Shown: positions 1-6,499, counted from the first letter of the stretch. The stretch: DNA of 9,127 nt from Candidatus Aminicenantota bacterium (GCA_013139435.1 WTAW01000362.1:1-9127), one strand, 5' to 3'. A program made the numbers and translations. The notes: generated from the sequence alone by a model not told the origin.

Positions 1-185
1 AATTATCATTTCTCCTGAATTATCCAGGTTCTTTGCTCAATGAAGAAATATAGTCTATATCATAGTGTTTATAAAGGGTCAATCTCTCTGATGAGACAAC
101 CTGTGGAATCAGTGAGATGCACGAGAATACCGGTGGCCCTCATGAAGAATTTCAATTTTATAACTGGGTGTTATAAGATTTATAG

Positions 186-206
186 GGTTCTTTCCTCGAA
201 TGGACC
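186..206 (-). repeat. Degenerate copy of the dispersed hairpin repeat
   Basis: Read on the minus strand this begins GGTCCATTC, has a GAG loop, and ends GAAAGAACC followed by CTATA. That matches the core of the hairpins at 2566-2586 and 5389-5409. Seven of nine stem positions still pair. It is the only copy seen in this orientation, and no partner hairpin about 40 bases away is evident. A separate small perfect hairpin (7-bp stem TTATAAC/GTTATAA, 5-base loop) lies just left of it at 158-176. Confidence 0.5.
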
Positions 207-250
207 GAAGAAAAGAATTGCGAACAAACAGAAAAGAGCCAGACGCCTTG

Positions 251-511
251 TTAAATCAGGGAAATCTTCAAGATTTTCTGTATCTCTGTGAAGTGCCTGT
301 TGAGCGTAAAAATCTTACAGTCGAATCCCTGCGCAATCACAGCAATATAACAGTCGAGCAGATGAATGGTTTTACCTCTCTTTTTCAGATCATACGCGAG
401 TTTACCAGCCTTAATCCAGCTGTCCTCTTTTTGATCGATGATTTGAAAAGCATCAAGAAAATCTCTGATAATAGAAATGTGCCAAATGTCAACAAATATA
501 GTGCATATTAT
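251..511 (-). pseudogene. vapC: Remnant of a VapC-type PIN-domain toxin
   Basis: The minus strand is open from the codon after a TGA at 514-512 to a TAA at 253-251, about 86 codons, with no ATG, GTG or TTG start in a sensible place. The C-terminal part reads like a VapC toxin: a tryptophan followed by AGKLAYDLKKRGKTIHLLD, then CYIAVIA, then TLNRHFTEI. These correspond to the family's W..AG.L...L+++G....L.D..IA block and the final T-[DN]-x-HF block. Near the left edge of the frame, IFVDIW resembles the VapC N-terminus (family pattern VDTSVWID) but runs straight into the C-terminal half. The middle of the domain, including the conserved glutamate, therefore appears deleted; intact VapC is about 130-140 residues. 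No VapB antitoxin is recognisable upstream. VapC proteins are Mg-dependent ribonucleases of toxin-antitoxin modules. This copy should be inactive. Confidence 0.72.
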
Positions 512-620
512 TCACACAAACAATATATTAAATAATGTGCAAAACATATATGTGTAAGTTGAAATCGTTCCATCGGTGTCGGCAATAATGGATAAGCCAT
601 GCCTATGCGTTCATTCCCTT

Positions 621-650
621 TTGACAAAAATTTCTTTTCAAAGATATAAT
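621..650 (+). promoter_or_regulatory. Sigma-70-type promoter of the amidohydrolase gene
   Basis: TTGACA at 621-626 and TATAAT at 645-650 are both perfect consensus hexamers with an 18-base spacer. Transcription should start near 657, giving a leader of roughly 47 bases before the ATG at 704. The strand from 512 to 620 holds nothing else I can recognise. Confidence 0.8.
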
Positions 651-703
651 CAGTTGTCATTTCATGTGTCTTCAATACATCCATTAGGGATAGAGGAGGA
701 ATC

Positions 704-2491
704 ATGCGCAATCATTTAAACCCTAAATTATTTGTGTTTTTTATTTTTATCTGTGCTGCTTATTTTTTAAGCTTCATGGCGTGCACGCAAAAGCCCGAAT
801 CTGCTGATTTGGTGCTGCTCAACGGGGATATCTGGACGGTGGATGAGGCCATCCCTACAGCGAAAGCGTTGGTTGTAAGAGATAATGCGATCACGGCAGT
901 GTGTCAGAGTGATGCGAAAGCGGAAAGGTACATCGGCGATGAGACGAAGGTTATAGATCTAGAGGGTCAGTTTGTGACGCCGGGAATCATCGACGGTCAT
1001 GTCCATTTTAACCGGGCTGGTGGGTTGATTCTCGATGCGAATCTGATGACTGTGTCTGATGAGGATGGATTGTGCAAGGAGATCGGCCGCGTGGTTGGGA
1101 TTCTGGATGATGGAGAGTGGATAACCAGAGGCCTTTGGGGGGCTTATGAGCAGTGGGCCCTGGGTGATGCCGGTGTGGAAGGTTCCGAGAAAGCCGAGCC
1201 GTGGCGTCCCAATCGTTCCATGATCGACGATTTGACGCCCAACAACCCCTGTTTCCTCTGCCGTTTTGATTATAAGGAATGGCTGGCCAATACAGCTGCC
1301 CTCAAAGCTGCAGAGCTAGAGGGTGGGAAAGTCAAGGGAATGATTCTCGATAAAGATGGAAAATCTACAGGAGTTGTTCTCAGGCCATCGCCTGCCTTTG
1401 ATAAAATGCAGGTTACTCTTGCGGAACATCCAAAATCCCAGAACAGGCTCTTAAATGAAAACCGTGCTGCCCTTAAAGCCTTGAGGGAATCGGGTATCGT
1501 CGAGATTCATGATATTGCCCGACCGGACCAAACAAAACGTTTTGTCGAACTTCAGGAGAATGGTGAGTTGACCTGCCGGGTGTGGTTGAGGCCGGATCTG
1601 TCACGCGGTGCGGAGTTGAAGGAAGCGGGCCTCACAATGGGCCTCCATCCGAAGACCAAGGAAAAAGATACATGGCTTCGTTATGGGGCACTCAAGGGAT
1701 ACATCGACGGCATTATGGGAACGCATGGTGCGCTGTTTTTTGAACCTTATGATGACCAGCCCGACAATTACGGGCACTGGCGAAGGCACACTTCCGATGA
1801 TCCCGAGTCTAAAACACGGAACATGGAGAAGATGTACAACCTGATTAAGGTGGGCGTCGAAGGCGGATTTGTGCCCAATGTGCATGCGATCGGGACAAGA
1901 GGCGTGGCAGAGATGCTCGATCTTTATGAACGATTGCACAGCGAAAGCGTGGATTTGACGGGATTTCGGGTGATTCACGCCCAGGTTATCCGGCCGCAGG
2001 ACTTTCCGCGGTTTAATGCTCTTGGAGTGATCGCTGAAGTCAATCCCTATCATATCTCTGATGACATGCGTTGGATGGAGGAGAGGATCGGTCATGAGCG
2101 CTGTAAAGGTGCCTATGCATTTAAATCGTTGCTGGATAATGGTGCCATGTTGAGCTTTGGCTCGGATTGGCCGGGAACGAGTGTGGCCCTCTACCACATG
2201 CATCCGAAGTATCTGATTTATGCGGCAGTGGCGCGGAAGACTCTGAAAGGGACTCCTGAGAAAGGCTGGTTTCCGGAGCAGAAAATCTCAGTGGAAGAAT
2301 CCATCAAAGCATTCACCATCAACAATGCGATTGCAGCCTTTGAGGGTGATATCCGTGGCTCCATCGAGGTTGGAAAGCTGGCAGACCTCACAGTCTTCGA
2401 TAAAAATCTGATCGAGATTCCGGAGGCAGACATCCTGAAAACAGAAGTGACCTACACGATTGTAGATGGCAAGGTGGTTTTCGAGAGATAA
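704..2491 (+). CDS. Lipoprotein-type amidohydrolase, YtcJ/amidohydrolase-3 family
   Basis: A 595-aa metal-dependent hydrolase of the amidohydrolase superfamily (COG1574, YtcJ/NfdA-like). Such enzymes cleave amide, formamide or cyclic C-N bonds; the substrate cannot be read from sequence. A basic N-terminus, a hydrophobic stretch (residues 9-25) and C27 in FMAC look like a type II signal, so the enzyme is probably a lipoprotein facing the periplasm. The composite beta-sandwich is visible at both ends: LVLLNGDIWTVD (36-47) and GSIEVGKLADLTVFDK near the C-terminus. Metal-site candidates are H99 and H101 in GHVH, H394 in NVHAIG, H425 in VIHAQ and D488 in FGSDWP. The KGYIDG stretch fits the conserved lysine region of the subfamily. 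It is slightly longer than usual because of the leader. AGGAGG at 694-699 precedes the ATG. It appears monocistronic and converges on the pilin operon. Confidence 0.88.
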   Translation: MRNHLNPKLFVFFIFICAAYFLSFMACTQKPESADLVLLNGDIWTVDEAIPTAKALVVRDNAITAVCQSDAKAERYIGDETKVIDLEGQFVTPGIIDGHVHFNRAGGLILDANLMTVSDEDGLCKEIGRVVGILDDGEWITRGLWGAYEQWALGDAGVEGSEKAEPWRPNRSMIDDLTPNNPCFLCRFDYKEWLANTAALKAAELEGGKVKGMILDKDGKSTGVVLRPSPAFDKMQVTLAEHPKSQNRLLNENRAALKALRESGIVEIHDIARPDQTKRFVELQENGELTCRVWLRPDLSRGAELKEAGLTMGLHPKTKEKDTWLRYGALKGYIDGIMGTHGALFFEPYDDQPDNYGHWRRHTSDDPESKTRNMEKMYNLIKVGVEGGFVPNVHAIGTRGVAEMLDLYERLHSESVDLTGFRVIHAQVIRPQDFPRFNALGVIAEVNPYHISDDMRWMEERIGHERCKGAYAFKSLLDNGAMLSFGSDWPGTSVALYHMHPKYLIYAAVARKTLKGTPEKGWFPEQKISVEESIKAFTINNAIAAFEGDIRGSIEVGKLADLTVFDKNLIEIPEADILKTEVTYTIVDGKVVFER

Positions 2492-2525
2492 TAGCCCAAC
2501 ATATCTCAAAGCCCACACTATTATC

Positions 2526-2586
2526 GGGCCGTTCGGGGAGCGGACCCTTCATTGTTCACCGATGTGGTCCATTCGGGGGATGGACC
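2526..2586. repeat. Paired-hairpin repeat between convergent genes
   Basis: Two hairpins whose 3' ends lie 40 bases apart. The first (2526-2546) pairs GGGCCGTTC with GAGCGGACC around a GGG loop, with one mismatch and one wobble. The second (2566-2586) pairs GGTCCATTC with GGATGGACC around GGG, 9 bp including one wobble. Both are followed by CCCT. The linker TTCATTGTTCACCGATGT aligns with the linker of the copy at 5357-5411. No T-run follows on either strand, so these are not classical intrinsic terminators. Their position between converging genes (stops at 2491 and 2587) would still let them block or protect both 3' ends. Confidence 0.75.
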
Positions 2587-3018
2587 CTACATTTCAGTCA
2601 CTTTGATGCGGCCGGAGATGGCGATGCTGATTTTGTATTGTCCATGAGAATTTGTGATCGTGATCGAGGCTAGATTCGAGACTGTTCCCCTAGGGTGAAA
2701 GATGGGGGAGTTGTTGGCTGCGATTCTCACTCCATCGAGAAAACTCCGTTGTTCGGTTTTCCATTCACCATTGTGTTCGTCGAATTTTTCAAGCATATAA
2801 CTGTTTGACTCGAAGCTCACTTTATATTTCATCCCTTTATAAATGGCCTTGTAACGCGCATAATTCAAACGCGAATAAATTTCCCATGTTGCCTTTTTTA
2901 GTTGATACTTGGGTGCCTGATTTGAAAAGGAATAGGAAAAGAGCGCGATGATAAGGCCTAAAATTGTGATGGATATAACAACTTCGATGAGTGAAAAGCC
3001 GCGTATGCGCTTATTCAT
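2587..3018 (-). CDS. FimT/GspH-like minor (pseudo)pilin
   Basis: A 143-aa prepilin. The class III signal is short: MNKRIRG then FSLIE, so prepilin peptidase should cut after G7 and leave F as residue 1 with glutamate at +5, followed by a hydrophobic helix. The C-terminal half has the FimT/GspH layout: FHPRGTVSN, a strand-rich ITITNSHGQYKISI segment and a terminal SGRIKV, where family members also end. I place the start at 3018, not at an upstream in-frame ATG (3156), because GGAGG sits just before it and the signal peptide begins there. Its ATGAATAA overlaps the stop of the upstream pilin gene by 8 bases, suggesting translational coupling. The TAG stop lies in the flank of the hairpin repeat, which begins at the next base. 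Expected role: minor pilin in pilus or pseudopilus assembly. Confidence 0.87.
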   Translation of the reverse strand: MNKRIRGFSLIEVVISITILGLIIALFSYSFSNQAPKYQLKKATWEIYSRLNYARYKAIYKGMKYKVSFESNSYMLEKFDEHNGEWKTEQRSFLDGVRIAANNSPIFHPRGTVSNLASITITNSHGQYKISIAISGRIKVTEM

Positions 3019-4612
3019 ATTCCCTCCATTCCAAGATTCTGAAGGAAAATAGATGGATAACCGGCTGAGCGGTCTTTGGTGCATTTCGAAGAAATTCCTC
3101 ATTATGGGTGAGCCTTTCGTCGTAAGTGATGTTGAGTTCGTTTCCGTTCGATTCATAATCCGAAGTCTGAAGACTTCCTAAGAGATGGGCCGTTTTGTCT
3201 TCGCCCTCGAAAGTGACCCCCTGTCCTGAAGCAGTCAAAGACGCTTGGATCTTCACATCTTCTGGTGCATCTGCGGCGATAACGATCTGTCCGGTGCTTT
3301 CTCCGCTTCCTTCAAAATCCTGTCCGGCGGCAAAGATATGGAGCTGGGAGTTCGAGTCTTTGATGTAGGGAACACCGTCCTGCCAGTCGACGCCCTGATG
3401 GATTAGATGAGAGGAGAGTGTTATTTTATCAGATGAAATAATGTTGAGGCTGACTCCACGGAGGACACAGGGGATCTCCTGGTCCGTGACCATGGTTATG
3501 ACGCCCGATGTCTCGACTATACCTCCACCCAGTGATTGAATCGCGCCGTCAACGATGATGATGCCACGCGGAACCAGATCAAAAGCCTGTGTCGTGTTCG
3601 GCGTGTAAAAAATTGTTTTTTCATCAGTCGGGCTGAACCAAAGAATCCATTGTCCTGCATCCATCATGAATGAGATGACTTGGAACTCATGCGCGATGGC
3701 GAGTACCATCTCTGTGAGATCTCCCCTGACATATATTCCTCCCAAGCCCAAGTCGTCCTGGATGAGGTAAACACCCTCAGGGACCGGATCGTTCGAAGCT
3801 TCCAACCCGAGAGCTGCTCGAAGCTGAGCTGTCGATAGGTCTTGAGGTCTAAAAATCTTGATCTTCAGAGCTTCGTTGATTTGAGGAAGCGCATCTGGTG
3901 GTAGAAGCTCTCCTTGAGAAAAACTTGCATGAGGGGGAAGAGGGCTTTCCCCAGATGTGGAGAGGTTGATGTTGTTTTGTGACAGGAATTTTTCTTTCTG
4001 ACCCTGCGTGAGATTCTTATCCACAAGCAAAGGTATGGTGGACAAGGGGATGTTGCCAATGGATAGTTGCATTACCGTCTCCAGACTCGAATATCTGCTC
4101 TGTTCGAAATGTTCGATCGCACCTTCAGAATCGATGAGTGCCGTATAGAATGTGCGGAAGTAGTCCTCGTTGTCCTGGAGTTTTTGTAAAAAAAACGTTG
4201 TTATGGTTTCCCACTTCAAATTTTCCCAGCCCCCAGAACTCGTCAGCGGGATGTCCTCCTCGAGGAGTTCTTCGATGAGTGCCATTCCTTTGCCAAGGGC
4301 GTCACTCTTCAACTCATTTGTCCTTTCTTCTGTAATGATCGAAGGGGAACTCTTAAAAGAGAGCAATTGGACAAGTTGGTCAAAACCTTGTTTGACTCCG
4401 TTTTCTGAGGCGTAATCCAGGACTAATGAATTTTTCTTGAAGGCACTCATCTTGAGATAGACTTGGGACATGTAGATCATGCCTAACCCTAATGTGGAAA
4501 ATACGATGAACAGAAAGATTGACACAAGAGTCATGGCTCCGTTTCGTGAATTTTTTAAAGGCCTATTGTGTTGGAACCAGAGCCATATTTTTTGGAAACA
4601 CGGCAATTTCAT
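3011..4612 (-). CDS. PilX/GspK-like minor pilin with DUF4900-like region
   Basis: A 533-aa protein with an N-terminal pilin-like helix: basic residues, then NG followed by AMTLVSIFLFIVFSTLGLG (from about residue 24). The putative cleavage is after G25. The mature +5 position is valine, not glutamate, as is typical of GspK and PilX tip subunits. The large remainder is extracytoplasmic. Around residues 348-400, RGIIIVDGAIQSLGGG, then SGVITMVTD and SSDKITLSSHLI, resembles the beta-strand-rich DUF4900 region found in PilX-like proteins of several deep-branching phyla. I know this from memory and have not run a domain search. The start at 4612 is supported by AAGGAGAAGGA immediately upstream, although it overlaps the previous gene by 50 bases. 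Its order after PilV- and PilW-like genes fits the tip-complex subunit. Confidence 0.8.
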   Translation of the reverse strand: MKLPCFQKIWLWFQHNRPLKNSRNGAMTLVSIFLFIVFSTLGLGMIYMSQVYLKMSAFKKNSLVLDYASENGVKQGFDQLVQLLSFKSSPSIITEERTNELKSDALGKGMALIEELLEEDIPLTSSGGWENLKWETITTFFLQKLQDNEDYFRTFYTALIDSEGAIEHFEQSRYSSLETVMQLSIGNIPLSTIPLLVDKNLTQGQKEKFLSQNNINLSTSGESPLPPHASFSQGELLPPDALPQINEALKIKIFRPQDLSTAQLRAALGLEASNDPVPEGVYLIQDDLGLGGIYVRGDLTEMVLAIAHEFQVISFMMDAGQWILWFSPTDEKTIFYTPNTTQAFDLVPRGIIIVDGAIQSLGGGIVETSGVITMVTDQEIPCVLRGVSLNIISSDKITLSSHLIHQGVDWQDGVPYIKDSNSQLHIFAAGQDFEGSGESTGQIVIAADAPEDVKIQASLTASGQGVTFEGEDKTAHLLGSLQTSDYESNGNELNITYDERLTHNEEFLRNAPKTAQPVIHLFSFRILEWREYE

Positions 4613-5294
4613 ATTCCTTCTCCTTCTTTGCTGTGAGTATCAAACTGAGGGAAACGATGTTGGATGTGGTTTCGTAGATAAAGTCGAAGGCATACACTTC
4701 TTCCAGGAGTGGCTGGGCGGGGCTGGCGTTAACCTTTCGACGCAAAATTCCTCGGTCAGTATCAAGATAAAAAGATACTGTTCTTAAAAGAATTACTGTC
4801 GTATCCTCCATCGCATACGAAGAATTCAATGAGGTGCTGAGTGCGATTCCCTGCTTATTGACGGCAGTGATTGTACTTACTTCGCCTTTTTCAAGATCGA
4901 TGATGCACAGTTTCTGGTTCTTTTTTATCCCCGCGGTTGATGAGAGCGGGATGAAGGTTTGGCCTGCGACGAGGTCACTACCGAGAGGGATGTCCTTATC
5001 CTTGCTCTGAATGATTAAAGTATCGCCATTCACTTTAAGGGCTTCGAGTAATCCATTGGACTGCGGAGCTATCAGGCCACGGCCACTTTCGCATAAGTCC
5101 AGCCTGATCTTATCCAGTGTTGCATAAGCCGCCTGATTGACTTCTTGATCGTCCTTAAGATCAAAGAAATGGTTCCGGGTTGAGATGAAGAATTCAAAAC
5201 TGGAAACAAGGATAAAAAGGAAAAGCGAGAGGCTCAGCAGGCTTTCGATCAGCGAGAAGCCTGCGATGGAATTTTTTGTTGCTTTTTTTTCCAT
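4563..5294 (-). CDS. PilW/GspJ-like minor pilin
   Basis: A 243-aa prepilin with the signal SIAGFSLIESL. Cleavage after G12 gives mature F1 and E5, followed by a hydrophobic helix to about residue 37. The globular part contains a helical segment with an LDKIRLDLCESGRGL stretch, typical of the PilW/GspJ type, then beta-rich sequence including KVNGDTLIIQSKD and VSFYLDTDRGILRRKV. This last motif (a strand, then D-x-x-x-G-x-L-x-R) is characteristic of PilW-like proteins. The only ribosome site seen is a weak AAGGAAG some 10 bases or more from the ATG. Two tandem 10-base TTAACTTTAT-like units (5327-5346) and an AT-rich stretch lie upstream. Its 3' end overlaps the next gene by 50 bases and contains that gene's ribosome site. 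Confidence 0.85.
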   Translation of the reverse strand: MEKKATKNSIAGFSLIESLLSLSLFLFILVSSFEFFISTRNHFFDLKDDQEVNQAAYATLDKIRLDLCESGRGLIAPQSNGLLEALKVNGDTLIIQSKDKDIPLGSDLVAGQTFIPLSSTAGIKKNQKLCIIDLEKGEVSTITAVNKQGIALSTSLNSSYAMEDTTVILLRTVSFYLDTDRGILRRKVNASPAQPLLEEVYAFDFIYETTSNIVSLSLILTAKKEKEYEIAVFPKNMALVPTQ

Positions 5295-5356
5295 TGTCTA
5301 AAATATCTTCCTTATATTGTTTTATGTTAACTTTATTTAACTTTAATAAACAAATC

Positions 5357-5411
5357 GCCCAGGGAATGCCCTACATCATTACCGGCATGGTCCATTCGGG
5401 GAATGGACCCT
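5357..5411. repeat. Paired-hairpin repeat inside the pilin operon
   Basis: The second hairpin (5389-5409) is perfect: GGTCCATTC, loop GGG, GAATGGACC, followed by CCTTCAC. About 39 bases to its left, an eroded partner keeps AGGGAATGCCCTACA (5361-5375). The linker CATCATTACCGGCAT aligns with the linker of the 2526-2586 copy. It sits in the 143-base gap between the PilV-like stop (5438) and the PilW-like start (5294), 28 bases past the former, so the operon transcript would contain it. No T-run follows. Confidence 0.72.
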
Positions 5412-5437
5412 TCACAGACACATGCTTTATCCATTTG

Positions 5438-5845
5438 TCAGAATCCTAGTTCTCTTGATAAAAGAAGGGCAGCTCGCATCCTTTTACGTGGATGATTTTT
5501 GGCAAAACAGTCCACTTCGATTCTTTTCATGCTCGAGGAAACTCTCCGGACCGTCCAACCTCGAAAGAACAGATGGTTCAATCGTTCGTCTTCGATGATT
5601 TCTTCGTACTGAGCATCTTCCAGTTCCAGGCTGTCGTAGGGGAGGGATTTGAAGTGTTCGAGTGTTGTGGATGCCAATTCCGCTGCCCTGACCAGACAAT
5701 CACTCTTACATTTGAGATGGATAGAGTGGAGGGTCAATTGTGCAGTTCCTAAAATGAAGATACTGATGATCGTCATTGCAATGAGAAGCTCGATCAAGGA
5801 AAATCCACTCTGGTTTTTTTCCTTAAAGGTGAGAAAATAATTCAT
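5438..5845 (-). CDS. PilV/GspI-like minor pilin, first gene of the operon
   Basis: A 135-aa prepilin. The signal KNQSG precedes FSLIELLIAMTIISIFILG. Cleavage after G14 gives mature F1 and E5, with a hydrophobic helix to about residue 34. The following AAELASTTLEHFKSLPYDSL (residues 54-73) is the PilV-type helix of small residues ending in a leucine-proline-tyrosine turn. C46 and C50 form a CxxxC just before it. AGAAGGA lies about 8 bases before the ATG. No convincing promoter is seen upstream on this strand: a TTGACG at 5947-5942 lacks a matching -10. Expected function is as a core minor pilin that primes or caps a type IV pilus or type II pseudopilus. The ATPase, platform and secretin genes are not in the window. 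Confidence 0.87.
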   Translation of the reverse strand: MNYFLTFKEKNQSGFSLIELLIAMTIISIFILGTAQLTLHSIHLKCKSDCLVRAAELASTTLEHFKSLPYDSLELEDAQYEEIIEDERLNHLFFRGWTVRRVSSSMKRIEVDCFAKNHPRKRMRAALLLSRELGF

Positions 5846-5984
5846 GTGTATCGTCCTTCTATAGCTAAGCCGTTTGCACGAGATGTGCCATTATTGATCG
5901 CTGGGGGTTTCAGGGAGAATCTGGGAATTTGGTTCAGCCTGCGTCAACAAATGTTTCAAATCTGTGAAATTCTAGAGAAGTTTA

Positions 5985-6034
5985 AGTCTACAGATGTTTA
6001 CCTCGATCAGTCCGCTCGGGGGTTGAACCCTACA
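5985..6034. repeat. Degenerate paired-hairpin repeat copy
   Basis: The right part, AGTCCGCTCGGGGGTTGAACC followed by CTACA (6009-6034), aligns with GGTCCATTCGGGGAATGGACC plus CTACA of the good copies, but several stem pairs are lost. About 42 bases to the left, GTCTACAGATGTTTACC aligns with the CCTACATCATTACC junction of the 5357-5411 copy. Both halves of the element are therefore traceable. Confidence 0.5.
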
Positions 6035-6096
6035 CTTTGTAAGGGGATGGATTCTATTCCTTTGCATAAAAACTGCTTTTAAGATGATTTTTCCGA

Positions 6097-6126
6097 TTGA
6101 CAAACATGGCAAAAAGTCTCTATTAA
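6097..6126 (+). promoter_or_regulatory. Probable sigma-70-type promoter for the small gene
   Basis: TTGACA at 6097-6102 and TATTAA at 6121-6126 with an 18-base spacer, the same spacing as the promoter at 621-650. Initiation would fall near 6133, at the left edge of the 26-bp inverted repeat, so the leader would start with that stem. Confidence 0.5.
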
Positions 6127-6136
6127 GATAGATAAT

Positions 6137-6279
6137 CTGGATTATTCATAAAAAATGTCGATTATAATAATGAGGGATATGAAAACGGAATTGTCAGATT
6201 GGTCTGCCGGAAGAATAAAGTAAATTATTGAAATTGATTTATTTGTAATAAGTATCGACATTTTTTATGAATAATTCAG
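6137..6279. repeat. 26-bp inverted repeat enclosing 91 bases
   Basis: The left arm (6137-6162) starts CTGGATTATTCATAAAAAAT and ends GTCGAT. The right arm (6254-6279) is its reverse complement at 25 of 26 positions, and the single difference becomes a G-U pair in RNA. The inner 91 bases are not palindromic and carry only a small CAGA/TCTG hairpin. The arrangement could be the terminal repeats of a roughly 145-bp MITE-like insertion or a long stem in the 5' leader of the small gene at 6313. AAGGAGG lies 17 bases beyond the right arm. Confidence 0.85.
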
Positions 6280-6312
6280 GATAGATGTTTATTCTGAAGG
6301 AGGACTTCTAAG

Positions 6313-6495
6313 ATGGGTGAGAAGGAAGAAGCCTGCGAACAGATGATAGAGACTCTTAAAGAAGCCATCTTTACTCTCGAAAAGGCTAAAGAAGAATGTA
6401 CGGGAGACTGGGAGCTTCTCCCACCAGATGAGATTGAAGATGTCATCGAGAAGCTCACGGAGATCATCACGAATTTGGATCTGCAGCTTAACTAA
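6313..6495 (+). CDS. Small acidic helical protein of unknown function
   Basis: A 60-residue protein I do not recognise. It is strongly acidic, with no signal peptide or membrane segment, so it is probably cytoplasmic. Two predicted helices rich in E, K, I and L are visible: residues 2-28 (EACEQMIETLKEAIFTLEKA) and about 38-58 (PDEIEDVIEKLTEIITNLDL). They are joined by a short GDWELLPP turn. Heptad-like spacing suggests a helical hairpin or small coiled-coil dimer. Two cysteines (C8, C28) flank the first helix. Coding is supported by AAGGAGG at 6297-6303, 9 bases before the ATG, and by the amphipathic pattern. It stands alone between a structured leader and another repeat copy that begins 5 bases past the stop. 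Possible roles are a partner or regulator protein or the passenger of a small mobile unit. Neither is shown. Confidence 0.7.
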   Translation: MGEKEEACEQMIETLKEAIFTLEKAKEECTGDWELLPPDEIEDVIEKLTEIITNLDLQLN

Positions 6496-6499
6496 CCTG

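Larger units (their letters stand above)
5846..6312. other. 467-base intergenic region between divergent units
   Basis: No credible coding sequence on either strand. It separates the leftward pilin operon from the rightward small gene. Contents found: a degenerate hairpin-repeat copy (about 5985-6034), a forward promoter (6097-6126) and a 26-bp inverted repeat (6137-6279), each listed separately. A small TTTCA/TGAAA hairpin lies at 5954-5969. AT content rises sharply right of 6060. Confidence 0.6.

Noticed and set aside
40..291. Forward 83-aa open frame, and a short minus-strand frame near 70-143
   Set aside because: No ribosome site, no family resemblance and AT-rich chance composition. One end runs through the hairpin repeat.
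200..535. Forward 111-aa open frame
   Set aside because: The minus strand of the same stretch carries the PIN/VapC motifs. The forward frame has no ribosome site and no recognisable motifs.
508..711. Minus-strand 67-aa frame as a possible VapB antitoxin
   Set aside because: It contains no antitoxin-like DNA-binding pattern, covers the forward promoter of the amidohydrolase and has no ribosome site.
1601..2203. 200-aa minus-strand frame
   Set aside because: It is antisense to the conserved amidohydrolase and is a codon-bias shadow rich in H, P and R.
2526..2586. CRISPR array from repeated hairpins at 40-base spacing
   Set aside because: There are only two units per locus, the linkers themselves are conserved between loci, and no cas gene is present.
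3019..3156. Upstream start extending the FimT/GspH-like pilin by 46 residues
   Set aside because: The extension lies inside the upstream gene and would bury the prepilin signal. GGAGG directly precedes the ATG at 3018.
5942..5947. TTGACG on the minus strand as the pilin operon -35
   Set aside because: No acceptable -10 hexamer occurs 16-18 bases downstream.
5846..6082. Forward 78-aa frame antisense to the pilin operon leader
   Set aside because: It runs through the degenerate repeat, has no ribosome site and shows no domain signal.
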